Assembly (NCBI RefSeq): GCF_014647315.1
Contig: NZ_BMOY01000014.1
Coordinates: forward strand, 1-59,360
Direction: 5' to 3'
Length of the DNA stretch: 59,360 nt
Origin: Paenalicyclobacillus cellulosilyticus
GTDB lineage: Bacteria; Bacillota; Bacilli; Alicyclobacillales; Alicyclobacillaceae
The notes beneath the pieces were generated by a model. That model was not told the origin of the DNA and did not search any database. It was given only the letters and a program-made list of their open reading frames with translations. Of the stretch, positions 8,919-18,952 are shown piece after piece (within the stretch, counting starts at the first letter, position 1; every line of letters begins with the position of its first letter). A program made the position numbers and the translations under genes.

Positions 8919-9140
8919 ATGCGGCGTTTTGCCGTCGTCTTGACGCCCGACCTGCAGGACGGCGGGTATGTGGTCACGGTACCAAGCCTTCCTGGGTGCG
9001 TCACGGAGGGGGATACCGTCGAAGAAGCCTTGGCGAATGCGAAGGACGCAATTGCTCTCTACTTGCAGTATCTGAATGATAAGGGTGAAGTCCCGCCGCT
9101 CGATCCTCAGTCGATTGTGGCAACGGTTGAGGTGGATTAG
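8919..9140 (+). CDS. hicB: HicB-family antitoxin
   Basis: A 73-residue HicB-like protein with the partial RNase H fold signature: RRFAVVLTPDLQDGGYVVTVPSLPGC, then TEGDTVEEALANAKDAI. HicB binds and neutralises the HicA RNA interferase and often represses its own promoter. The ATG at 8919 is chosen because GGGGGAG lies 6 bp upstream; an upstream ATG at 8886 lacks a comparable site. There is no visible C-terminal DNA-binding domain in this short form. Its stop directly abuts the hicA start. Confidence 0.88.
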   Translation: MRRFAVVLTPDLQDGGYVVTVPSLPGCVTEGDTVEEALANAKDAIALYLQYLNDKGEVPPLDPQSIVATVEVD

Positions 9141-9362
9141 GTGCCCAGGCTTCCCGTTTTAGCTGCCAAGGACATCGTCCATGCGCTTCAACGCGCGGGA
9201 TTTGAAATGAAACGTCAAAGTGGGTCGCACATGATCCTGGAGCATACAGTCACAAAGCGTCCGGTGGTGGTCCCCAAACATAACCCCGTAAAGCGGGGAA
9301 CTTTGCATTCCATCATTCACCAAGCCGGGCTTACGGCTGAAGAGTTTATGAGGCTACTTTAG
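9141..9362 (+). CDS. hicA: HicA-family mRNA interferase toxin
   Basis: A 73-residue HicA/YcfA-type toxin with a double-stranded-RNA-binding-like fold. The catalytic His30 sits in QSGSHMILEH. HicA cleaves mRNA and slows growth when HicB is lost. It starts at GTG immediately after the hicB TAG, so the pair is translationally coupled, in antitoxin-first order. Its location between cas2 and the WYL regulator places an addiction module inside the CRISPR island. Confidence 0.88.
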   Translation: MPRLPVLAAKDIVHALQRAGFEMKRQSGSHMILEHTVTKRPVVVPKHNPVKRGTLHSIIHQAGLTAEEFMRLL

Positions 9363-9474
9363 ATTTTTTGAAAAAATCTGTATTTCACATATGTGGCCTC
9401 CTGCAGATTCATACGTAGATGAAGCAGGAAGATCCAGATCTTTTCTCGAAATCCTCCATATCTGGAAATGGAGG
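9361..9474. promoter_or_regulatory. Nested inverted repeats before WYL regulator gene
   Basis: The 120 bp between hicA and the WYL gene carry several dyads. AGATTTTTT-G-AAAAAATCT (9361-9379) is a perfect palindrome starting at the hicA stop. CTGC and TTCAT pair with ATGAAGCAG around 9401-9426. TCCAGAT (9433-9439) pairs with ATCTGGA (9460-9466). CCTCCAT (9453-9459) pairs with ATGGAGG (9468-9474) and includes the ribosome binding site of the regulator. These are candidate operators for autoregulation, or RNA structure that masks the start region. Confidence 0.5.
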
Positions 9475-9482
9475 ATGACGGG

Positions 9483-10484
9483 ATGCGCGTCGCGCATGAA
9501 CTGGCCGGGAACGAGCGCGTGCTGCAAGTGCTCTTGTCCATTGTGCAGCAGCCGCGGGTCTGGACCGCCAAGCGCTTGGCGGAGCACTTCGGCGTGTCCG
9601 TACGCACCATCCACCGCGATCTCAGCGTGATCGAACGCGCAGGTTTCCGCGTGGAATCCGAACCGGGCGGCGGCTATTTCATCATGTTGAACACCCGCTG
9701 GCTCCCGGTGCGTCTCACCCCGGAAGAGCAATTGGCCCTGCTGTTGGTCCACGTCTGGCTCGACGCGATACCGACCGTCCGACAGGCGCTGCTTCATCCG
9801 TACGAGTCGGCGCTGCAGAAGCTCGCCGGGAAAGCCGGCCTCAACCTGGATGCCGCCGGCTGGAACCGCCTGGCAGGCCTCATCCTGCCGGAGCACCCGG
9901 AAGGCCGCGCACCGCACGAAGCGGAAGTGCTCGCCGTGCTCTTGCAGGCGATGACCGAAGCGCGCACCGTCCGCATGGAGTACCACAGCTTTCACGACGA
10001 CGAGCGCCGGGAACGCCTCTGCGACCCCTACTACCTTGTCCCGCGCCAACACAGCCTCTACCTGTTCGGCTTCTGCCACCTGCGCGAGGCGTACCGCATC
10101 TTCAAGGTCAGCCGCATCCTCGCCATCCAGATGACATCCCATCACTATGTCAAGGAAGACGACTTCGATCTTGCCCGCGCCCTGGCGACCGCGTGGAACA
10201 TCGACACCTCCGGCCCCGAGGTGGAGGCGGAACTCGCGGTTGCACCCGAGTTGCGGCGGTACGTGGAGGAAGAACTCGCCGGCAAACCGGTACTCGGCAC
10301 GTGGTCCGGCCCGGACGGCCGTTGGCACCTTGCGGTGCGTGCGCGCATCAACCCGGAATTCACGCGCTGGATTCTCCAATTCGGCGCTGGTGTGGAAGTG
10401 TTGCAGCCGCCCGCGCTGCGCGAGGCCATCGCCGCGCAGGTGCGGGAGATGGGGAGGGTTTATGGAGGTCATTCACTCAAATAA
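9483..10484 (+). CDS. WYL-domain transcriptional regulator
   Basis: A 333-residue regulator. It has an N-terminal winged helix-turn-helix of the DeoR/HTH_11 kind (about residues 10-65, with WTAKRLAEHFGVSVRTIHRDL), a WYL domain in the middle (about 150-225, including DPYYLVPRQHSLYLFGFC) and a C-terminal WCX-like extension. WYL domains are thought to sense ligands, possibly nucleic acid, and such proteins repress several CRISPR-Cas and defence loci. The ATG at 9483 has GGAGG 8 bp upstream. It separates the adaptation and interference genes, so it probably controls one or both. Confidence 0.9.
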   Translation: MRVAHELAGNERVLQVLLSIVQQPRVWTAKRLAEHFGVSVRTIHRDLSVIERAGFRVESEPGGGYFIMLNTRWLPVRLTPEEQLALLLVHVWLDAIPTVRQALLHPYESALQKLAGKAGLNLDAAGWNRLAGLILPEHPEGRAPHEAEVLAVLLQAMTEARTVRMEYHSFHDDERRERLCDPYYLVPRQHSLYLFGFCHLREAYRIFKVSRILAIQMTSHHYVKEDDFDLARALATAWNIDTSGPEVEAELAVAPELRRYVEEELAGKPVLGTWSGPDGRWHLAVRARINPEFTRWILQFGAGVEVLQPPALREAIAAQVREMGRVYGGHSLK

Positions 10485-10547
10485 AAAATCAAAAAAAGAG
10501 CCATGAACAGGAAAATAACGGGGCCACGGCGTTTGCCGTGGAATAAG
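10477..10547 (-). ncRNA. Candidate crRNA-like RNA: degenerate I-G repeat plus pseudo-spacer
   Basis: Plus-strand bases 10520-10547 match the I-G repeat: GGGGCC, a stem-loop, then GGA and AA. The stem CCACGGC/GCCGTGG replaces CCGCGGA/TCCGCGG of the arrays with a compensatory G-to-A and C-to-T pair, so pairing is kept. Counting eight bases for the crRNA tag (10512-10519), the pseudo-spacer read on the minus strand starts at 10511. Its first 16 bases match plus-strand 10595-10610 with one mismatch, at position 6. A T-rich run (TTTTTTTGATTTTTT on the minus strand) follows and could end the RNA. No convincing promoter was found. By analogy to CreA antitoxin RNAs it might guide the I-G effector to repress rather than cut. 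This is inference. Confidence 0.45.
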
Positions 10548-10594
10548 TCTGAACCTGCTACCCCAACACGTATTAAGAATAATCTTCAAAGGGG

Positions 10595-10610
10595 CCTGTA
10601 CATGGCTCTT
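10595..10610 (+). promoter_or_regulatory. Putative target of the pseudo-spacer
   Basis: CCTGTACATGGCTCTT matches the first 16 positions of the neighbouring pseudo-spacer except position 6, the kind of position that is flipped out in type I effectors. The 5' flank is AAAGGGG, so any PAM would be G-rich. A weak possible -10 (TAGTAT, 10625-10630) follows, and the strong promoter of the small ORF lies 81 bp further right. Confidence 0.4.
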
Positions 10611-10690
10611 CGGTTTCCAACACATAGTATACGCAAATCTCATCTCTTATTCTTAATCCCTCGTGGGGGAGGTAGGGGGAGGGGACAGTA

Positions 10691-10720
10691 TTGACAACCC
10701 TACCCCTGGTGCGCTAAAAT
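10691..10720 (+). promoter_or_regulatory. Strong sigma-A promoter of 33-codon ORF
   Basis: TTGACA (10691-10696), an 18-bp spacer and TAAAAT (10715-10720) form one of the best promoters in the window. The expected RNA start, near 10727, leaves a leader of about 20 bases with AAAGGAGGG before the ATG at 10747. Confidence 0.75.
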
Positions 10721-10746
10721 CGGCAATTGAAAGGAGGGCAACGCCA

Positions 10747-10848
10747 ATGAAAATCAACTTTACCAAATCAGAATTTGTAGTTGTAATTGTTCTACTCCTG
10801 GCCAATCTACATATTCATATTTCTTCATATTTCCAATTGAGCGTTTGA
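10747..10848 (+). CDS. Small hydrophobic 33-residue peptide, possible toxin
   Basis: A 33-residue ORF, MKINFTKSEF followed by a hydrophobic stretch VVVIVLLLANL and a polar tail, which predicts a single membrane helix. AAAGGAGGG lies 7 bp before the ATG, a consensus promoter precedes it and a hairpin terminator follows, so it is a compact independent transcript. Codons are AT-rich (CTA, GTA, TCA, ATT), unlike the surrounding GC-rich genes, which suggests separate origin or selection. Size and topology resemble type I toxins such as Fst or TxpA and the mini-ORFs of CreT toxins. No homologue can be named. The gene could instead be a small accessory protein of the CRISPR system. Confidence 0.6.
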   Translation: MKINFTKSEFVVVIVLLLANLHIHISSYFQLSV

Positions 10849-10861
10849 GACAATGATCTAC

Positions 10862-10887
10862 ACAGGGGTGCCTCTCTTCACCCCTGT
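10862..10887 (+). terminator. Terminator of the 33-codon ORF transcript
   Basis: ACAGGGGTG pairs with CACCCCTGT across an 8-base loop, giving a perfect 9-bp stem 13 bp after the stop codon. The T-rich tail (CATTCTCCTTTTC) is imperfect. Confidence 0.65.
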
Positions 10888-10907
10888 CATTCTCCTTTTC
10901 ACCACTA

Positions 10908-10936
10908 AGTTTAATTCATCTCTGTATCATTTTCAA
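10908..10936 (-). promoter_or_regulatory. Possible antisense promoter facing the small ORF
   Basis: Read on the minus strand, TTGAAA (10931-10936), 17 bp and TAAACT (10908-10913) form a plausible promoter. RNA from it would start near 10901 and run antisense through the terminator hairpin into the small ORF, the layout of type I toxin-antitoxin loci. The region is AT-rich, so a chance match is possible. Confidence 0.3.
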
Positions 10937-11063
10937 CCATTATTCGTTTGGTAATTAATAGTTACACACAACACTGACACCACATGTCACCCCTCTCGTT
11001 ACACTTGAACTTGAACCCTCGCCCTGTTCGAAAGGACGGTGATCCCTTACGGAATTCGACGCC

Positions 11064-13632
11064 ATGTTCCAGCAAGCCACCGGCTGCGCGCCGTACGGCT
11101 ACCAGCGCCGCTTGGCGCTTGAACCTGACTGGCCCGCCATCGTCCGCGTGCCGACGGGCGCCGGCAAGACGGCGGCGGTGGTGCTCGCCTGGCTGTGGCG
11201 CGCGTGCTTTGCGCCGGAAGACGTCCGCCGGCAGACGCCGCGCCGGCTCATCTACTGCCTGCCTCAGCGCACGCTGGTCGAACAGACCCGCGCCGCTGCC
11301 GAACAGTGGCTGCACGCCCTCGGCCTCGCCGCAACCATTCCGGTCCACGTGCTGATGGGGGGTGATCTCGCCCGCGACTGGGACGTGCTTCCGGAGCGGC
11401 GGCAGATCCTCGTCGGCACGCAGGACCAACTGCTCTCGCGCGCGCTCAACCGCGGCTACGGCATGAGCCGCTACCGCTGGCCGATGCACTTCGCGCTGCT
11501 CCACGACGACTGTCTCTGGGCCATCGACGAGCCGCAGTTGTTCGGCGACGCGCTCGCCACCACCGCCCAGTTGCAGGCGTTCCGCCAGCAACTCGGCACC
11601 TGGCGCCCGGTGCGGACCATCTGGCTCTCGGCCACCGTGCAGCCGGAATGGCTGGCGACGGTGGATTACGCACCGTACCTGGAGGACGCGCGGGTGCTGG
11701 AGCTGGACGAGGCCGATCGCGTCCAGCTGCAGACACGCCTCGACGCACCCAAGCCGCTCCTCGCCAGCGGGTTGCGCTTGACGGAGAAGGCGGCGGACAA
11801 GCCGGCCGCGTACGCCGAGGAGCTCGCCCAGTACGTCCGCCGCGTCCACCGGCCCGGGACGCTGACGCTCGTCATCGTCAACCGCGTCGCGCGGGCGCAG
11901 CTCGTCTACCAGGCGCTGGACAAGGCGCAGGCGGCGGATCGCGTCTTGCTCATCCACAGCCGGTTCCGCCTCGCCGAGCGTGTGCGGTTGAACCAAGCGC
12001 TGCCGGGGCTGGCCGGGACGGACACCATCCTCGTGGCCACGCAGGCGGTGGAAGCGGGCGTGGACTTGTCGGCCGAGACGCTGGTCACTGAGCTTGCGCC
12101 GTGGACGTCGCTCGTCCAGCGCTTCGGCCGCTGCAACCGGGACGGCAAGGCCAAAGAGCCCAGCGTCCACTGGGTGGACATCGAGACGGGGGCCAAGGCC
12201 GCGAAGGCCGCCGCGCCGTATCTGCCGGAGGAACTGGACGCCGCCAGGGCCCGCCTGCAAGGGCTGGCGGACGTGCGCATCCGCGCCCTGCCTGCCGCGG
12301 ACCATCCTGTGCAGTACCGCCACGTCCTGCGCCGCCGCGACCTGCTCGCGCTGTTCGACACGACGCCGGACTTGACGGGCTACGACATCGACGTCTCGCC
12401 GTACGTGCGCGATGCGGATGATGCGGACGTAACGGTGTTCTGGCGCGAATGGCCGTGGGAAGGCGAGGGGGGACGGATGCACCCGCCCCATGACTTGTTG
12501 CGCCCGTCGCCCGCCGAGGTCTGCCGCGTGTCGCTGTCCGCGCTGCGCGAGTATCTGCAGCTTAGGAGCCGCGGGCGCGATGAGGATGCCCCCTGGCCCG
12601 CCTGGACCTGGGACGCCTTGCGCGGCAACTGGCGCAGGGTGAGGGAGCATGAGCTCATCCCCGGCCAGTTGCTCCTCCTCGATGCTCGCGAAGGCGGGTA
12701 CACCCCGGACCTCGGGTTCCACCCGGTCAGCCGGGTTCCAGTCCCCGTGATTGCCGATCCCGGGACGCCCGGACGCACGTTCGAGACGCACGATCGCGAC
12801 GACGACAACGCACCGCTGCAGGCGCAGTCGGGGGCTGAGCAAGGCAACGGGATGGCGCCCGCCGGGGATGCGCAGGGAGAACCGGTGTCTCAAGCCGCGA
12901 AGGCGCCCGGGTTGGCACAGCCGGTGCCGCTCGGCCTGCATCTGCGGGAGGTCGCGGACGAAGCGGCGCGGCTGGCGGCGGCATTTCCGGAAGTGCCGGA
13001 TCTGGCCGCTCTTCTCAGCGAAGCCGCGTGGCATCACGACCGCGGCAAGGCTCACCGGTTGTATCAAGCGCGCATCGCCGCCGTTTGGCCGCAGGATTTG
13101 CCGCGCGACGCGGAGACGTTGTGGGCCAAAAGCCCTCAACCAGGAGGAGCCTGGCCCGAGGTGACGGCCGAGATCGCGGGGAGGACACGGAGCGCCAAGC
13201 ACTTCCGCCATGAGCTCGCCTCCGCGCTGGCGTACCTGGCGGACGTGGCGCCGGAGAAGCGCAACGACCTGGCGGTGCGCCTCGTCGCCTACCTGATCGC
13301 CGCTCACCACGGCAAGGTGCGCGTGCACATTCAATCGGTGCCGGACGAGCAGGTGCCGGAAGACGACCGCCTGTTCGCGCGCGGGGTGTGGGACGGGGAT
13401 GCGTTGCCGGCGGTGCCGCTGCCGGACGGCCGCCGGTTGCCGCCGGCCACCCTGCGCCTCGGCGTGATGCGCGCCGGGACCGATCCAAAAGACGCCGCGG
13501 AGACGGAGAGCTGGGTGATGGGCGTGCAGCGGCTGCTCGCCCACCCGGACTACGGCCCGTTCCGGCTGGCGTGGCTGGAGGCGATGCTGCGCGTCGCCGA
13601 CTGGCGCGCGTCGCAAAAGGAGGTGTACGGCG

Positions 13633-13643
<11 letters not shown>
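11064..13643 (+). CDS. cas3: Type I-G Cas3 helicase-nuclease (C-terminal HD)
   Basis: An 859-residue Cas3 in the domain order typical of I-G: helicase first, HD nuclease last. Walker A is PTGAGKT (Lys35). The DExx box appears as IDEP, motif III is SAT near residue 188, and motif VI reads LVQRFGRCNR. The HD domain starts near residue 655 with HHDRGKAH, followed by FRHELAS (about 715) and AAHHGK (about 748), which supply the metal-binding histidines and aspartate. Cas3 is recruited to the R-loop and degrades target DNA. The ATG is the only in-frame start after an upstream stop, and its ribosome binding site is weak. Its promoter must lie in the AT-rich gap upstream. Confidence 0.95.
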
Positions 13644-16939
<3,296 letters not shown>

Positions 16940-17006
16940 GTGAACGTATGGAGGAAGTGGGAGTACCGCGAAGCAGCCGGCCATGCCGGAAAGGGAGGCG
17001 GGCGGT

Positions 17007-18719
17007 GTGATTGGCATTGAATTCCGGTTCCCGGCGGGGGCGTACCACGCGACCCCTTGGGGTCGGCACGTGAACGAGGCGGAGGTCGAATGGCCTCCCT
17101 CGCCGTGGCGCTTGCTGCGGGCCTTGATTGCCGCATGGCACCGGTACGGGCTCGCCGACCGTCATTCGGAAGCGTTGTTGCGGGAGACGGTGCACCAGTT
17201 GGCATCTTCGCTGCCAGTGTACGCCCTGCCGCCGGCGGTGCATGCGCATACCCGCCACTATATGCCGACCGGGGATAAACCGACGCTCGTCTTTGACGGG
17301 TTTCTCCGCTTCGGCCGTGACGCCGTGCTGGGCGTGTACTGGCCCCAGGTGGAGTTGCCGGACGCAGCGCGATGGTTGTTGCAGGATGCGGTGGCCAGCA
17401 TGAGTTATCTTGGCCGGGCGGAGAGCTGGGTGGCGGCGGAGGTGGTGACGCAGGCTTGTTGCGAGATCAACTGCGGGCCGCTGGGCACGGATCTGGCTCT
17501 GTTCTCGGGCGCCTCGCCGCCAGAAACGGAGATGGAGTACGTGCCCTTGCTCGCACCCGAACCGCCTGCGCACTTCCAGCCTCCGCCCCCTCCGGCGGGC
17601 AAACGCGGCGGCAGGAAACAAGGCGCAGGGCATGGCGCGCCACGCGACATCTATGAAGCATTGCTTGTCGATACGAATCAGTTGCAGGAGGAGAAACGCA
17701 ACCTCCCGCTCGGTGCGCGATGGGTTCATTACGTGCGCAAACCGTTGCCGGAGTCTGCACAATGGCCGGAACCGGCGAGCGGTTCGTCTCCCGGCGCGCC
17801 GGCCGCGGGCGGTTCATCGTACGCGCCGGCCCTGGCGGTGGACGCTTGGCGGGAGGCGGAGGCGGCGCGCATCCGCCACACCGCCTTGCGCGGGATCAAT
17901 GCCGCGCGTTTGGCGCTGACCAGCCGCGTGATGCCGAGGCTGGTCGACGCGCTCGATGTGGCGGAGGTCGTCCATCTGGCGTTGCTGAAACACTGCGGAG
18001 AGAACGCGCCGCTGCTCGTCTCCGGCCGGGAAGCGGACGGTTCGGTCAGTGTCCGCGGCCATGAGCACTTGTTCATCCTGCCGGAGGATGCGGATATGGA
18101 CGGCCGGCTCGATCACGTTCTTCTCTATGCCCGCGTCTCCTTCCCGGAGACGGTCATTCGTGCCATTCAGTCGTTGCAAGAGCTCGGCACACCCGATTGG
18201 TGGCCGGGGCCCGCGCGGCGTTGGCGCGTGTATTTGGAAGGGTTCTTTCACGTTCCGAATGCCGGAGCAGCAGGTGGGGATCGGCCGTGGTCGACATGGT
18301 CCGCGGGGTTGGCTGCCTCGAACCTGCTCGGTCCGGCTCGCCGCTGGGTCTCCGCGACGCCCTATTTGCACCCGTGGCATCGAAAGCGCAACGGCCGGTT
18401 CGATGCCATGGAACAAATGTTGAAGGAACTACAGTTACGCGGTTTTCCGGCGCCGTCGCGCATCAAGGAATTGCCGGTGCGCGAGGTCCGCGGTGCGCGT
18501 TTGTTCCCGCAGCGGTTCCGGCGCGTGCGTTATGCGAAGCGCCAGCACATTCCCGGAGTTCGGGGGACGTTTTTCGAGATCGAGTTTCCGGAACCTGTGC
18601 AAGGCCCGCTCGCATTCGGAGCCAACTGTCATTTTGGCATGGGGCTGTATATCCCGGAGCTGGATGTTTCCAACCTTGCATGGCCGGCGTCACGGGAACA
18701 GGAAGCGGGCGACGCGTAG
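17007..18719 (+). CDS. csb2: Csb2, Cas5-Cas6 fusion of type I-G
   Basis: A 570-residue Csb2 (GSU0054 family), thought to combine a Cas5-like part, which holds the 5' crRNA tag, with a Cas6-like part that cleaves the repeat hairpin. The start IGIEFRFPAGAYHATPWG with EWPPSPWRLLRALIAAW about 30 residues later is typical. GTG at 17007 is preferred, with AAGGGAGG upstream; an ATG at 16983 is possible. A Pro/Gly-rich stretch near residues 185-215 is probably a linker. It is the last gene of the interference operon. No clear terminator follows; the next element is a separate promoter and riboswitch. Confidence 0.92.
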   Translation: MIGIEFRFPAGAYHATPWGRHVNEAEVEWPPSPWRLLRALIAAWHRYGLADRHSEALLRETVHQLASSLPVYALPPAVHAHTRHYMPTGDKPTLVFDGFLRFGRDAVLGVYWPQVELPDAARWLLQDAVASMSYLGRAESWVAAEVVTQACCEINCGPLGTDLALFSGASPPETEMEYVPLLAPEPPAHFQPPPPPAGKRGGRKQGAGHGAPRDIYEALLVDTNQLQEEKRNLPLGARWVHYVRKPLPESAQWPEPASGSSPGAPAAGGSSYAPALAVDAWREAEAARIRHTALRGINAARLALTSRVMPRLVDALDVAEVVHLALLKHCGENAPLLVSGREADGSVSVRGHEHLFILPEDADMDGRLDHVLLYARVSFPETVIRAIQSLQELGTPDWWPGPARRWRVYLEGFFHVPNAGAAGGDRPWSTWSAGLAASNLLGPARRWVSATPYLHPWHRKRNGRFDAMEQMLKELQLRGFPAPSRIKELPVREVRGARLFPQRFRRVRYAKRQHIPGVRGTFFEIEFPEPVQGPLAFGANCHFGMGLYIPELDVSNLAWPASREQEAGDA

Positions 18720-18758
18720 AACCAGCCAGGCTGCGGGCGTCATCGTTCGGGATGTTTG

Positions 18759-18767
18759 TGCTATACT
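18759..18767 (+). promoter_or_regulatory. Extended -10 promoter before the riboswitch
   Basis: TGCTATACT matches an extended -10 (TGN plus TATACT). No good -35 is present. RNA would start near 18774, about 20 bases before the aptamer, so the antiporter has its own promoter separate from the cas operon. Confidence 0.55.
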
Positions 18768-18788
18768 AGAACCAGAAGCATCACCGCA

Positions 18789-18904
18789 TTCAGTGGTGGA
18801 GTCCACTGAGAGTGGTCTGTCCGCTCGAACCGCGGCCAAGCCGCCAATGACTCCTGTCTTTGCACACCGGCAAGGGCAGGAGGTCATTGGCGTTTTCATT
18901 TTTG
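18789..18904 (+). promoter_or_regulatory. Fluoride-riboswitch-like (crcB motif) leader with terminator
   Basis: A stem CAGTGG/CCACTG (18791-18796 and 18803-18808) closes the loop TGGAGT, and about 45 bases later comes AATGACTCCT. Loop GGAGT can pair with ACTCC (18850-18854), the pseudoknot seen in fluoride riboswitches; the Bacillus cereus example has the same TGGAGT loop and AATGACTCCT. GCCAATGAC and TCCTG then pair with CAGGA and GTCATTGGC (18877-18891), followed by GTTTTCATTTTT, an intrinsic terminator that competes for the pseudoknot strand. Fluoride binding should therefore let transcription reach the antiporter gene. The middle helix is longer than in the best-known examples. Confidence 0.72.
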
Positions 18905-18952
18905 ACACCCCCTGCACCGCCGGACACCATTCTTCGGCCAGGAGGGTTCGGT

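Noticed and set aside
10524..10541. Simple transcription terminator for the WYL gene.
   Set aside because: No T-run follows on either strand, and the sequence around the stem (GGGGCC before, GGA and AA after) matches the I-G repeat, though a terminator role is not excluded.
10503..10694. A 63-codon reading frame between the WYL gene and the mini-ORF.
   Set aside because: Poor ribosome binding site, low-complexity end, and it covers the repeat-like stem and inverted repeats, so RNA or DNA structure explains the segment better.
18789..18904. c-di-AMP (ydaO) or manganese (yybP) riboswitch, since these often control ion transporters.
   Set aside because: Their conserved cores are absent, whereas the TGGAGT loop and AATGACTCC strand match the fluoride aptamer.
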